Of a stretch of 64,000 bases of DNA, positions 27,191 to 36,163 are shown piece after piece (within the stretch, counting starts at the first letter, position 1; the number at the start of each line of letters is the position of its first letter). The stretch spans positions 45,762 to 109,761 of the forward strand of contig CADBFO010000002.1 in assembly GCA_902794005.1 (NCBI GenBank), in the 5' to 3' direction. Origin of the DNA: an uncultured Bacteroidia bacterium (GTDB taxonomy: Bacteria; Bacteroidota; Bacteroidia; Bacteroidales; UBA932). Made by a program: the position numbers and the translations under genes. The notes beneath the pieces were generated by a model. It did no database searches. It had not been told where the DNA came from and saw only the letters and a list, made by a program, of their open reading frames with translations.

Positions 27191-28483
27191 ATGCAGAAAA
27201 AAGAATTGGAAATTATGGCACCGGCCGGCAGTTTCGACTGCCTCACCGCCGCCATTGAAGGCGGGGCCAATTCCATCTACTTCGGAATAGGCCGGCTTAA
27301 CATGCGTTCACACTCGGCCAATAACTTCTCCCGGGAAGACTTGCCGGAGATCATGCGCATCTGCCGCGCCTATGGCATCAAGGCTTACATGACGCTGAAC
27401 ATTACCCTGTACGGGGAGGAACTGCAGGCTGCCTACGAGACCCTGGATGCCGCCAGGGCCGCCGGGGTGGACGCCGTCATCGCTTCCGACATGGCCTGCA
27501 TCCTGTACTGCCGGAAAATCGGCCTGGAAGTGCATATTTCCACGCAGCTGAGCATCTCCAATGTGGAGGCCCTGCGTTTTTACGCCCAATGGGCCGACGT
27601 GGTGGTCCTGGCCCGCGAACTGAACCTGGAGCAGGTGAAAGCTATCCATGATGCCATTGTGGCAGAGCAGATTACGGGACCTTCCGGCCATCTGGTGCGC
27701 ATAGAGATGTTTGCCCACGGGGCTTTCTGCATGGCCATTTCGGGCAAGTGCTACCTGTCGCTGGACGCCTACGGGGCCAGCGCCAACCGGGGTGCCTGCC
27801 TGCAGGCCTGCCGCCGGGGGTACCTCCTTACGGACTACGAGACCGGCAACGAAATCCATATCGACAACAAATACATGATGTCGCCCAAGGACCTCTGCAC
27901 CATCGGATTCGTGGACAAGTTCGTGGAGGCCGGCGTGAAGGTTTTCAAAATCGAGGGCCGCGCCCGCAGTGCGGACTACGTGAAAACCACCGCCGAATGC
28001 TATCGCCAGGCGGCCGATGCCGTGGCGGAGGGCCGCTTTACCCCTTCGCTGGCCGCCGGGCTGGAAAAGCGCCTGGCCACCGTCTTCAACCGCGGCTTCT
28101 GGGACGGATACTACCTGGGGGCCTACATGGGCGAGTGGAGCGCCAAGTACGGCAGCAGCGCCACCCGGCAAAAGGTGTATGTGGGCAAGGTAACCAATTG
28201 GTTCGCAAAGATTTCCGTGGCCGAAATCCAGGTGGAGGCGACGGACCTCGGCCGCGGCGAAAGACTGCTGTTCATCGGCCCCACCACCGGTATGCTGGAA
28301 ATGGTGGTGGAAGACCTTCGCGTGGACCTGGAACCCGCCGATGTGTGCCGCCAGGGCGCCCGCTGCTCCGTTGCGGTGCCGCTGGACGCCATGCCCGAAG
28401 ACCACATCAACCCCGACGCCGCCCCTTCCGAACGCATCCATCCCCGCCGCGGAGACAAAGTCTTTCTCTGGCGGGAGGTTTAG
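27191..28483 (+). CDS. Peptidase U32 family protein (tRNA/rRNA hydroxylation type)
   Basis: 430 residues from ATG 27191; the frame is open far upstream but that DNA is the antisense of the porin gene and holds the promoter. The U32 signature is intact: EMFAHGAFCMAISGKCYLS, followed by the Cys-containing NRGACLQACRRGY, so four iron-sulfur type cysteines can be seen. U32 proteins once called collagenases include TrhP (tRNA U34 hydroxylation) and RlhA (23S rRNA hydroxylation); the length fits TrhP-like members, and I cannot separate the two from sequence alone. A C-terminal domain after about 330 carries YVGKVTNWFAK. Confidence 0.88.
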   Translation: MQKKELEIMAPAGSFDCLTAAIEGGANSIYFGIGRLNMRSHSANNFSREDLPEIMRICRAYGIKAYMTLNITLYGEELQAAYETLDAARAAGVDAVIASDMACILYCRKIGLEVHISTQLSISNVEALRFYAQWADVVVLARELNLEQVKAIHDAIVAEQITGPSGHLVRIEMFAHGAFCMAISGKCYLSLDAYGASANRGACLQACRRGYLLTDYETGNEIHIDNKYMMSPKDLCTIGFVDKFVEAGVKVFKIEGRARSADYVKTTAECYRQAADAVAEGRFTPSLAAGLEKRLATVFNRGFWDGYYLGAYMGEWSAKYGSSATRQKVYVGKVTNWFAKISVAEIQVEATDLGRGERLLFIGPTTGMLEMVVEDLRVDLEPADVCRQGARCSVAVPLDAMPEDHINPDAAPSERIHPRRGDKVFLWREV

Positions 28484-28492
28484 CTGCGTTTT

Positions 28493-30118
28493 TTACCAGC
28501 TGATGGCGGGCTGCCTGAGGGCTTCGTGCAGCTGGTCGTCGTAGCGCAGGCGAACCTGGATGCCGGCTTCCTGGAAGTAGTAGCGAACCACGATTTCTTC
28601 CTCGATGAAGGGGGTGATTTCTTCTTTCTTGAGCCGGAGGAACGTTTCCTTGTCCATCTCCAATGATTTCTGGAGGGCGTCCAGCTCGCCGGAGAGCGTT
28701 TCGGTGAGACCGTCTTCGGCCAGGGATTTTTTCATCTCGTCAAAGAGGGCGCGGGCCTGGGAACGGTAGTCGAAGTCCTTGTCGGCCGCAAAGGCGATAA
28801 AGTCTTCGTAATCCGTGAAACGGAAGTCCTCCACGGCGGGGATGCTCTCGTGCCGCCGCACATAATCCAGGGCATACTGCTCCAGAACGCCGCTGTACAC
28901 AACCGAATAGGTGAGGCGCGAGTAGCGGTGGGCTTTCACGGTGAAGTCGGGGGTGATGCCGCCGCCGTCCCGCACCGTGCGGCCGTGCGCGGTGGTGAAA
29001 GTATGGGTGAGCGAGTCGGGGATGTGGCCCACGCTGCCGTCCTCGTTGCGGCGCGAGTAGTCGATGGCCTGCACGCATCGGCCCGAAGGGGTGTAGTACT
29101 TGGCGGTGGTCACCTTGAGCTGACCGTCGTAGGGCAGGGGACGGATGCTCTGCACCAGCCCTTTCCCGTAGGTGCGCGTCCCTGCGATGGTGGCGCGGTC
29201 ATAGTCCTGCAGGGCGCCGGAGACAATCTCCGAGGCCGATGCGCTGCCGCCGTCCACCAGCACCAGGATGGGGATTTCGGTGTCGATGGGGTCGGTGCTG
29301 GTCTTGTAAATCTGTTCCTTGGCGGCTTTTCCCTTGGAGGTGAGGACGACGGAACCCTTGGGAACGAAAAGCGAGACGATGTTCACGGCCTCGCTCATGA
29401 CGCCGCCGCCGTTGCCGCGCAGGTCCAGCACCAGGCGCTGCATCCCCTGCGCCTTGAGCTTGTGGTAGGCGTCGCGGATGTCCTGGCCCACGCCGTCGGT
29501 GAATTTGCTCAGGAAAATGTAGCCGTCGGCTTCATTGAGCATGCCGGCATATTCCATGGAGGGGAGGACGATGCGCTCCCGCACAACGGGAACATCCACA
29601 ACGTCGCCGGCTTTCCAGCTTTCTCCGCTGCGGAGTTTCTTGACCCTCAGGACCACGGTGGTGCCGGGCTTCCCGCGCATTTTCTCGCTGCAGTCCCCGC
29701 TCTGGAGACCGTGGGTGGATACGCCGTCGATGGCTTCGATCTCGTCTCCGCAGCGGAGGCCCGCCCGGGCGGCCGGAGAATTGAAATAAGGCTCGTTGAT
29801 GAGAACGTTTCCGTTCACGTCCGGCTTATAGATGAGGGCGCCCACGCCGCCATAAGAGCTGCTGAGCATCATCTGGAAATCTTCCTGCTCTTCTTCGGGA
29901 ACATAGACGGTATAAGGATCCAGGGCTTCCAGCATGGCGTCCACGGCGGCCCGCTCGATGCGGCCCACATCCAGGGAGTCCACGTAGGAGCGGTTCAATT
30001 CCTTGAGGATGGCGTTGCTCACTTCCACCCATTTTCCCAGGGTGAAATTTTTGGACTGCGCGCCGGCGCAGATGGAAAAGGCCGCCAGGGCGACCATGAC
30101 AAGACTGATTCGTTTCAT
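28493..30118 (-). CDS. S41 family C-terminal processing protease
   Basis: 541 residues with signal peptide (cleavage after AGAQ, about 21). N-terminal helical region (25-85), PDZ domain (about 95-180, GALIYKPDVNG), then the S41 core with DLRGNGGG, GGSASASEI (catalytic Ser most likely Ser294) and YGKGLVQ (Lys of the Ser/Lys dyad). The C-terminal part (about 400-541) is helical. It would act in the periplasm, cutting the C-termini of envelope proteins. The promoter box ends 7 nt before the ATG, so the mRNA has almost no leader. Convergent with the U32 gene, 9 nt apart. Confidence 0.92.
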   Translation of the reverse strand: MKRISLVMVALAAFSICAGAQSKNFTLGKWVEVSNAILKELNRSYVDSLDVGRIERAAVDAMLEALDPYTVYVPEEEQEDFQMMLSSSYGGVGALIYKPDVNGNVLINEPYFNSPAARAGLRCGDEIEAIDGVSTHGLQSGDCSEKMRGKPGTTVVLRVKKLRSGESWKAGDVVDVPVVRERIVLPSMEYAGMLNEADGYIFLSKFTDGVGQDIRDAYHKLKAQGMQRLVLDLRGNGGGVMSEAVNIVSLFVPKGSVVLTSKGKAAKEQIYKTSTDPIDTEIPILVLVDGGSASASEIVSGALQDYDRATIAGTRTYGKGLVQSIRPLPYDGQLKVTTAKYYTPSGRCVQAIDYSRRNEDGSVGHIPDSLTHTFTTAHGRTVRDGGGITPDFTVKAHRYSRLTYSVVYSGVLEQYALDYVRRHESIPAVEDFRFTDYEDFIAFAADKDFDYRSQARALFDEMKKSLAEDGLTETLSGELDALQKSLEMDKETFLRLKKEEITPFIEEEIVVRYYFQEAGIQVRLRYDDQLHEALRQPAISW

Positions 30119-30125
30119 GACAGCA

Positions 30126-30154
30126 CAAAGATAGCAAAAAATGTGCTATCTTTG
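30126..30154. promoter_or_regulatory. Palindromic divergent promoters of the S41 and rdgB genes
   Basis: CAAAGATAGCA (30126-30136) and TGCTATCTTTG (30144-30154) form an 11-bp inverted repeat with a 7-nt spacer; each arm contains TATCTTTG, one per strand. The left box serves the S41 protease on the minus strand (7 nt to ATG), the right one rdgB (23 nt to ATG). Confidence 0.6.
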
Positions 30155-30177
30155 CGGCGGTTAATCAGGATGGAAAT

Positions 30178-30798
30178 ATGAAATTGGTTTTCGCAACGGG
30201 CAACCCCGGAAAACTCCGGGAAGCAGCAGAAATTCTGGGTGAGGGTTTTGAGCTCGTTACCCCCGCAGACGTTGGAATTGCCGAAGAAATCCCCGAGACG
30301 GGAAACACCCTCAGGGCCAATTCCATGCAGAAGGCAGACTATATTTATAAAAAAACGGGGCTGGATTGTTTTGCCGACGATTCCGGCCTGGAAGTGGATT
30401 TGCTGGGCGGCGCTCCCGGAGTGGAGACGGCCCGTTATGCCGGCCCGGAAAGGAATGCCGACGCCAATATGGCCAAGCTCCTCAGTGAGATGGCTCGCCG
30501 GGAGAAGGAGGCTTCGATGGCCCGCACCAACGGTGTCACCACTGCCAGGGCTGCGCGGTCGGCCCGGTTCCGGACGTCGGTCACGCTCATCATCGGCGGA
30601 GAACATCATTTCTTCGACGGCGTAATGGAGGGACGCATCGCCTTGGAGCGTGCGGGGGAAGGCGGCTTCGGCTACGACCCCATCTTCATCCCCGAGGGAT
30701 ATACCCTGACCAACGCCCAGCTGGGCGAGGAAGTGAAAAATGCCATTTCACACCGTGGCAAGGCTCTTCGCGCCATGGCGGAATACCTGCGTGGATAA
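30178..30798 (+). CDS. rdgB: RdgB/HAM1 non-canonical purine NTP pyrophosphatase
   Basis: 206 residues, no signal, cytoplasmic. ATGNPGK (6-12), CFADDSGLEVD and GYDPIFIPEGYT plus NAISHRGKAL are the family motifs for cleavage of ITP, dITP and XTP to monophosphates. An Arg-rich insertion-like segment (about 105-135, TTARAARSARFRT) is longer than in E. coli RdgB. The stop overlaps a GTG start of recO by 8 nt, so both genome-integrity genes are coupled. Confidence 0.94.
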   Translation: MKLVFATGNPGKLREAAEILGEGFELVTPADVGIAEEIPETGNTLRANSMQKADYIYKKTGLDCFADDSGLEVDLLGGAPGVETARYAGPERNADANMAKLLSEMARREKEASMARTNGVTTARAARSARFRTSVTLIIGGEHHFFDGVMEGRIALERAGEGGFGYDPIFIPEGYTLTNAQLGEEVKNAISHRGKALRAMAEYLRG

Positions 30799-31438
30799 CA
30801 TTGAACTCATAGTGCTGGCTACCACCAAGGTGGGAGAGAACGCGCTGGTGGTTCACACCCTCTCGCGGGAGCATGGCCGTCGCGGTTTCCTGGTGCGGCC
30901 CGGCAAGAAAGCCGGCATGGCCCTCTTCCTGCCGCTGAACATTCTGGAGGCCGATGTGGTGGAAAACCCCAAATCCAATCTCTGGGGGCTTAAAAACATA
31001 CTTCTCAAGGACGGCTTGCAGGGAATCCGGGGCAACCTTTATAAAAACACCATGACGCTCTTTCTGTCGGAGGTGCTCTTCCGCACGGTGCGGGACGGCG
31101 CTTTCGAGGACGGCCTGTACGAGTGGTGCCTGGGGTCCATCCTTACCCTGAACGAACTGGAAAGCGATTTTTCCAATTTCCATATCCGTTTCCTGCTGGA
31201 GTTGGCCGGGGCGCTGGGCTTCCGGCCCAGCTTCGACGACATCGCCCCGTTCGCCAAGGAGAATCTGCGCGATCTGAAGCCTTTCCTGGAACGGGGTTTC
31301 GGGGAGTCCATGCTGGTGCCCCTTTCCGGCGCTTCCCGCAATGCGCTCTGTGAGTGTCTGCTACAGTATCTTTCCTATCATACGGAGCAATCCATCCAGG
31401 TGAAATCCCTCTCCGTTCTGCGGGAACTTTACCGCTGA
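30791..31438 (+). CDS. recO: DNA repair protein RecO
   Basis: 215 residues from GTG 30791, chosen because it overlaps the rdgB stop by 8 nt, the same geometry as several other junctions in this window; an ATG 51 nt upstream would give a 17-residue extension unlike RecO. N-terminal OB fold (EIIVLATTKVGEN-like, about 1-80) and a helical C-domain (about 85-215) with FHIRFLLELAGALGFRP. It supports RecF-pathway strand annealing. Zn-binding cysteines found in many RecO proteins are largely absent, as is common in Bacteroidota. Confidence 0.9.
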   Translation: MDNIELIVLATTKVGENALVVHTLSREHGRRGFLVRPGKKAGMALFLPLNILEADVVENPKSNLWGLKNILLKDGLQGIRGNLYKNTMTLFLSEVLFRTVRDGAFEDGLYEWCLGSILTLNELESDFSNFHIRFLLELAGALGFRPSFDDIAPFAKENLRDLKPFLERGFGESMLVPLSGASRNALCECLLQYLSYHTEQSIQVKSLSVLRELYR

Positions 31439-31442
31439 CGAT

Positions 31443-31474
31443 GTTTGCTTTTTGGACGGGAATGCATATCTTTG
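31443..31474 (+). promoter_or_regulatory. Complete -33/-7 promoter, leaderless, of GH53
   Basis: TTTG (31443-31446), 20-nt spacer, TATCTTTG (31467-31474). Only 4 nt separate the box from the ATG at 31479, so transcription should start at the start codon itself. Confidence 0.65.
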
Positions 31475-31478
31475 AAGC

Positions 31479-32597
31479 ATGAAAAAGATCGCATTCCTGG
31501 CAGCGCTGTTTGCTTTTTTGTCCTGCGGCTCATCGGACAAACCGGATCCGGAGCCCGTTCCGGAGCCTGTTCCCGACGTCGTTTTTGCAAAGGGGGCCGA
31601 TATCAGCTGGGCCTCCGAGATGGAAGCCGACGGCCGCAGTTTCAAGAAAAAAGACGGCACGGCGGCCCCGCTCCTGGAGGTGCTCAAAGACTGCGGCTTC
31701 AATGCCATCCGCCTGCGCGTGTGGGTGAATCCCTACGGGGGCTGGAGCGGCAAGGGAGACGTGTTGGAGGTGGCCCGGAAGGTGAAAGCCGCCGGGATGG
31801 CCCTGATGGTAGACTTCCATTACAGCGACTTTTTTGCCGATCCCGGCCGCCAGCTCGTTCCTTCGGTCTGGAAGGCCGATGCCGATGACGTGAACAAGAT
31901 GGCGGCGCACGTGACGGACCATACCAAAGATGTTCTCAGCGCCCTCAAGGGCGCCGGCGTGGACGTGAAGTGGATTCAGATCGGCAATGAGACGCGCGGG
32001 GGCATGCTCTATCCCGCCGGACAGCTGAATTACGCTCGGAAAGGGGAGGAGTTCGCCGGTTTCGTGAAGCTGTACAATGCAGGGTACGATACCGCCAAGG
32101 CCATTTTCCCGGATGCCTTCGTGATGCCGCACCTGAACAACGCTTTCGATTCCTCCAACAACGCCTGGTGGTTTGGCCAGTTCAAGGCCCAAGGCGGCAA
32201 GTTTGACATGGTGGCGCTCTCGCATTATCCGCAGTATGAGGCGGATCCCGCCGGCACCAACGCCAAAGCCGTGTCTTACATCAAATCCGTGGCCGCCGCC
32301 ATGGGCGTTCCGGTGATGATTTCCGAAGTAGGCGTGAAGAGCCGGGCCCATGAAGCATCGGCGAGGTCGCTTCTCAAATCCTTTATGGACGAAGTGCGCA
32401 AGATTGACAAGTGTGCCGGCGTCTTTTACTGGGAACCGGAAGCGGACGGCGTCTGGAAGCCGGAAATCTACACCAAACCCGCCGAGCTCTCCAAGTACAG
32501 CGGCAAGTCGGAAACCGCCGCGTGGAACGCCTACGACCAGGGCGCCTTCACCACCGCCGGCGCTCCTACTTCCGTCCTCGACGTCTTTGCCGACTGA
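31479..32597 (+). CDS. GH53 arabinogalactan endo-beta-1,4-galactanase, lipoprotein
   Basis: 372 residues with lipobox LSC (Cys16) and an acidic/Pro linker (about 20-33). TIM barrel with acid/base Glu171 in IQIGNETRGG and nucleophile Glu283 in MISEVGVKS, plus the HYPQYE segment of the family. It would cut beta-1,4-galactan (type I arabinogalactan of plant cell walls) at the cell surface. No SusCD or GH2 lies directly beside it, so it is an orphan enzyme. Its promoter has both boxes and predicts a leaderless transcript. Confidence 0.93.
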   Translation: MKKIAFLAALFAFLSCGSSDKPDPEPVPEPVPDVVFAKGADISWASEMEADGRSFKKKDGTAAPLLEVLKDCGFNAIRLRVWVNPYGGWSGKGDVLEVARKVKAAGMALMVDFHYSDFFADPGRQLVPSVWKADADDVNKMAAHVTDHTKDVLSALKGAGVDVKWIQIGNETRGGMLYPAGQLNYARKGEEFAGFVKLYNAGYDTAKAIFPDAFVMPHLNNAFDSSNNAWWFGQFKAQGGKFDMVALSHYPQYEADPAGTNAKAVSYIKSVAAAMGVPVMISEVGVKSRAHEASARSLLKSFMDEVRKIDKCAGVFYWEPEADGVWKPEIYTKPAELSKYSGKSETAAWNAYDQGAFTTAGAPTSVLDVFAD

Positions 32598-32599
32598 TA

Positions 32600-32634
32600 A
32601 AAATGAACGGCACCCCTCCCCAAGGATGCCGTTC
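32600..32634 (-). terminator. Hairpin between GH53 and the LytTR remnant
   Basis: GAACGGCA pairs with TGCCGTTC over a 14-nt loop (32605-32634). On the minus strand it is followed by ATTTTTATC, so it works best as a terminator for minus-strand transcription; on the plus strand no T-run follows. Confidence 0.45.
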
Positions 32635-32794
32635 GGGTATATAAAACGAACTTAACAAATAGACATGAAATTGCTTCAATGTCCGTGGGCAAAGTTACAA
32701 TCTTTTATTCGAAAAACAAATTTTTCTTACAATTTTTCATAATTAAATATTTTAATATTGGAAAGTGTAATTTAAGGACCTGCTGTTCATGCGC

Positions 32795-33071
32795 TTACAG
32801 AAGTGCGACCAATGCATCGTAATACCGCTTGGAAACAGGGATGGGCTTGGTTCCATTGTGGTCCAGTTGGGCAAGCGCATAGCCGCTGGCATCTTTCCGA
32901 AGCAATTCCACATGGTTGGCATTGATATAGAAGGACCGGTGACAACGCAGCAGGCCATGCCGGAGCAGCATTTCCTCCAAGGCCCGCATGGAGGAACGAA
33001 GGGTGAATTCCTTCACGCGTCCATTGTCCAGATGGACGATATGCACATAGTTCTCCTCCGCCTCAATCTAT
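32795..33071 (-). pseudogene. LytTR DNA-binding domain remnant
   Basis: The 83-residue frame starting at GTG 33046 reads as the C-terminal part of a LytTR domain: LRCHRSFYINANHVELLRKDASGYALAQL and PVSKRYYDALVALL. In the same frame upstream the sequence continues IEAEENYVHIV, which is the normal start of the domain, but it is preceded by TAG exactly where family members have the Tyr of LYIEAE. No receiver domain is present and no promoter is visible. The remaining 250 nt are therefore best read as a decayed LytTR response regulator; a short standalone LytTR protein from the GTG cannot be excluded. Confidence 0.65.
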
Positions 33072-33099
33072 AACACCGCCTCGGAACATCGCCGGCCGC

Positions 33100-33129
33100 C
33101 ATTCTGAACGAGAGTGAAGAATCTTTTCT
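33100..33129 (+). repeat. GTCATTCTGAGCG-type repeat
   Basis: CATTCTGAACGAGAGTGAAG followed by AATCTTTTC matches the repeat seen around groES (57.5 and 57.9 kb). It lies in the gap before ppdK. Confidence 0.6.
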
Positions 33130-33147
33130 TTTTTGCCGAATAAATTG

Positions 33148-33155
33148 TATATTTG
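33148..33155 (+). promoter_or_regulatory. -7 promoter box of ppdK
   Basis: TATATTTG fits TAnnTTTG and ends 42 nt before ATG 33198, giving a leader of roughly 37 nt. The nearest TTTG (33132-33135) is too close for a standard -33 element. Confidence 0.45.
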
Positions 33156-33197
33156 CACGTTTACGCGCAATTATACTTTAAACCTAATATCAATTTT

Positions 33198-35924
33198 ATG
33201 GCAGAAATTAAGAAAAGAGTCTATCGTTTCGGCGGAAAGCACGCCGAGGGCGATGGCAAGATGAGAGAACTTCTGGGTGGCAAAGGTGCCAACCTGGCCG
33301 AGATGAACCTTCTGGGCATGCCCGTGCCGGCAGGCTTCACCATCACCACCGAATGCTGCACGGAGTATTACCGTCTGGGCGGTGGTTACACCCCCGAACT
33401 TCGCGCCGAGGTGGCCGCAGCCCTGGAGGCCACGGAAAAAATCATGGGCAAGAAGTTCGGCGATGAGAACGACCCTCTCCTCGTGAGCTGCCGCTCCGGT
33501 GCCCGCTCCTCCATGCCGGGCATGATGGACACCATCCTCAATATCGGCCTGTGTTCCAAGACCATCCCGGGCATGATCAAGAAGACCGGCAACCCGCGTT
33601 TCGTATATGACGCCTACCGCCGCCTCATCATGATGTACTCCGACGTGGTGATGGAAAAGGCCGAGGGTATCGAACCGGCCGACGGCCAGGGTATCCGCCA
33701 GCAGCTGGACCGCATGATGGATGACGTCAAGAAGGCCAACGGTTACAAGAACGACACCGAGCTCACCGCCGACCAGCTCAAGGACCTGGCCGAGGCTTTC
33801 AAGGTCCGCATCAAGGAAGTTCTGGGCGTTGAATTCCCGGACGATGCCAAGGCCCAGCTCTGGGGCTCCATCGGCGGCGTGTTCAAGTCCTGGAACGGCA
33901 AGCGTGCCATCCGTTACCGCCAGATCGAGCACATTCCCGATGACTGGGGCACGGCTGTAAACGTGCAGTCCATGGTGTTCGGCAACATGGGTGACACTTC
34001 CGCTACCGGCGTGGCTTTCTCCCGCAACCCGGCCAACGGAGACAACAAGTTCTACGGTGAATGGCTCATCAACGCCCAGGGCGAAGACGTGGTTGCCGGT
34101 ATCCGCACCCCGAACCCCCTGAACGAAGCCACCAAGAGCGAGAAGAACAAGAACCTGGCCTCCCTCGAAAAGGCCATGCCCGAGGTTTATAAAGAACTGG
34201 ACGAAATCCGCAAGAACCTCGAAGACCACTTCCAGGACATGCAGGATATCGAGTTCACCATCCAGGAAGGCAAGCTTTGGATGCTGCAGTGCCGTGTCGG
34301 CAAGCGCACCGGCCTGGCCGCCCTGCAGATGGCCGTGGATATGGTGGAAGAAGGCCTCATCGACGAGAAGACGGCCGTGATGCGTGTGGCTCCCGCCCAG
34401 CTGGACGAGGTTCTGCACCCCATTCTGGATCCTGCTTCCGAGAAGAAGGCTCCCGTTCTGGCCCAGGGTCTGCCCGCTTCCCCGGGCGGCGCCGTAGGTC
34501 AGATCGTCTTCACCTCCGAGGACGCCATCGCCTTTGCTAAGGACGGCAAGAAGTGCATCCTGGTCCGTGAGGAGACCTCTCCCGAAGACATCGACGGCAT
34601 GCACGCCTCCGTGGGCATCCTCACCGAACGCGGCGGCATGACTTCCCACGCAGCCCTCGTGGCCCGCGGCTGGGGCAAGTGCTGCATCGTGGGCTGCGAC
34701 GCCCTCTCGATCAACTTCAAGGACAAGACCGTGAAGTTCGCCGGAGTCAACAAAACCTTCAAGGAGGGAGACTTCCTGAGCCTCAACGGTGCCAAGGGCC
34801 TGGTGTACGAAGGCGCCATCGAAACCATGGACGCCAGCGAGAACCCGCTCTTCGCCAAGTTCATGACCATGTGCGACAAGTTCCGCAAGCTGGGGATCCG
34901 CACCAATGCCGACACGCCGGAAGATGCCGCCCGCGCCCTCAAGTTCGGCGCCCAGGGTATCGGCCTGTTCCGTATCGAGCACATGTTCTACGGACGCAAC
35001 AGCGAAATTCCCCTGTCCAAGCTCCGCAAGATGATCCTCTGCGACACCGACAAGGAGCGCAAGGCCGCCCTCACGGAACTGGAGCCTTTCATGAAGGCCG
35101 CCGTGAAGGAGACTCTCCGCGTAATGGATGGCATGCCCGTCGTGTTCCGTCTCCTGGACCCGCCGCTTCACGAGTTCGTTCCTCAGGGTGAGGACAAGAA
35201 GAAAGAGCTGGCCAAAGACCTGGGTATCAGCGTGAAGGAAGTGGAGAAGCGTGGTGAGAACCTCCATGAGGTGAACCCGATGATGGGTCATCGCGGTGTC
35301 CGTCTGCACGTGAGCTTCCCGCTCATCGCCGAGACGCAGTACCGTGCCATCTTCACCGCTACCGCCGAACTCCAGAAGGAAGGCCTGCACCCGCATCCGG
35401 AAATCATGATCCCCGTGACCATCAGCGCCCGTGAGCTCAGCTTCCAGAAAGTGATCTGCGACCGCATCAAGGCAGAGGTAGAGGCCAAGACCGCCCAGCT
35501 GATCGACTATCAGTTCGGCACCATGATCGAGATCCCTCGTGCTGCCCTTACCGCCGACCGTATGGCCCGCGCCGCCGAGTTCTTCAGCTTCGGTACCAAC
35601 GACCTTACCCAGATGACCTTCGGCTTCAGCCGCGACGACATCGGCACCTTCATGGGTGACTATCTGGGCAACAAGATTCTGGACGCCGACCCGTTCCAGC
35701 ACATCGACCAGAAGGCTGTGGGCCAGCTGGTGAAGATTGGTGTGGACAAGGGCCGCAGCAAGCGTCCCGGCCTGCAGTGCGGTATCTGTGGTGAACACGG
35801 CGGCGATCCCGAATCCATCGCCTTCTTCAACACCATCGGCATCGACTATGTGAGCTGCTCGCCGTTCCGCGTGCCCATCGCCCGCCTCGCTTCCGCCCAG
35901 GCAGCCATCAGGCAACAAGGATAG
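33198..35924 (+). CDS. ppdK: Pyruvate, phosphate dikinase
   Basis: 908 residues from ATG 33198 (MAEIKKRVYRF); an open stretch upstream holds the promoter and is not coding. N-terminal ATP-grasp domain (about 1-340), the phosphohistidine swivel motif GGMTSHAALVARGWG (catalytic His in the centre) and C-terminal PEP/pyruvate TIM barrel ending with CGEHGGDPESI and DYVSCSPFRVPIARL. Length matches the family. It interconverts PEP and pyruvate with ATP/AMP/PPi in the cytoplasm. A very strong terminator follows, so it is monocistronic. Confidence 0.97.
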   Translation: MAEIKKRVYRFGGKHAEGDGKMRELLGGKGANLAEMNLLGMPVPAGFTITTECCTEYYRLGGGYTPELRAEVAAALEATEKIMGKKFGDENDPLLVSCRSGARSSMPGMMDTILNIGLCSKTIPGMIKKTGNPRFVYDAYRRLIMMYSDVVMEKAEGIEPADGQGIRQQLDRMMDDVKKANGYKNDTELTADQLKDLAEAFKVRIKEVLGVEFPDDAKAQLWGSIGGVFKSWNGKRAIRYRQIEHIPDDWGTAVNVQSMVFGNMGDTSATGVAFSRNPANGDNKFYGEWLINAQGEDVVAGIRTPNPLNEATKSEKNKNLASLEKAMPEVYKELDEIRKNLEDHFQDMQDIEFTIQEGKLWMLQCRVGKRTGLAALQMAVDMVEEGLIDEKTAVMRVAPAQLDEVLHPILDPASEKKAPVLAQGLPASPGGAVGQIVFTSEDAIAFAKDGKKCILVREETSPEDIDGMHASVGILTERGGMTSHAALVARGWGKCCIVGCDALSINFKDKTVKFAGVNKTFKEGDFLSLNGAKGLVYEGAIETMDASENPLFAKFMTMCDKFRKLGIRTNADTPEDAARALKFGAQGIGLFRIEHMFYGRNSEIPLSKLRKMILCDTDKERKAALTELEPFMKAAVKETLRVMDGMPVVFRLLDPPLHEFVPQGEDKKKELAKDLGISVKEVEKRGENLHEVNPMMGHRGVRLHVSFPLIAETQYRAIFTATAELQKEGLHPHPEIMIPVTISARELSFQKVICDRIKAEVEAKTAQLIDYQFGTMIEIPRAALTADRMARAAEFFSFGTNDLTQMTFGFSRDDIGTFMGDYLGNKILDADPFQHIDQKAVGQLVKIGVDKGRSKRPGLQCGICGEHGGDPESIAFFNTIGIDYVSCSPFRVPIARLASAQAAIRQQG

Positions 35925-35945
35925 GCTGTTGAAATACAATTGATT

Positions 35946-35987
35946 AAGCGGCAAAGTTCTGAACCAAAGGGCTTTGCCGCTTTTTTT
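35946..35987 (+). terminator. Rho-independent terminator of ppdK
   Basis: AAGCGGCAAAG (35946-35956) pairs perfectly with CTTTGCCGCTT (35972-35982), followed by T7. It is 22 nt downstream of the ppdK stop. Confidence 0.9.
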
Positions 35988-36137
35988 GCGTATATTCCGG
36001 CAAGGCTTGTCTGCAAGCCGGAAGAGGCCCAGCTTGAAGGAAGGCTCAATGACGGACGCACAATCAGCGCCAGCCTTGCCGGATATCGTTGGCAGCCCGG
36101 CACCATCGTAACCTATACGATCACCTCTGAAAGTTGA
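35988..36137 (+). pseudogene. Possible C-terminal remnant of a fimbrillin-like surface protein
   Basis: A frame with no usable start of its own reads YIPARLVCKPEEAQLEG and RTISASLAGYRWQPGTIVTYTITSES before a stop. The W-PGT-x-YTYTI ending resembles the last beta-strands of Bacteroidales fimbrillin (FimA/Mfa-like) proteins. The only upstream ATG would translate through the ppdK terminator, so I read this as a leftover fragment rather than a gene. Confidence is limited by the short length. Confidence 0.35.
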
Positions 36138-36163
36138 CCGGCCGGGAGTTCCGCGGAGGCTCC

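Noticed and set aside
28493-30118. Photosystem D1-type or tail-specific protease of phage origin
   Set aside because: Standard Bacteroidota S41 protein with PDZ; no phage genes around it.
33171-35954. A 927-codon frame antisense to ppdK
   Set aside because: Same mirror effect; the plus strand encodes a complete PPDK with promoter and terminator.
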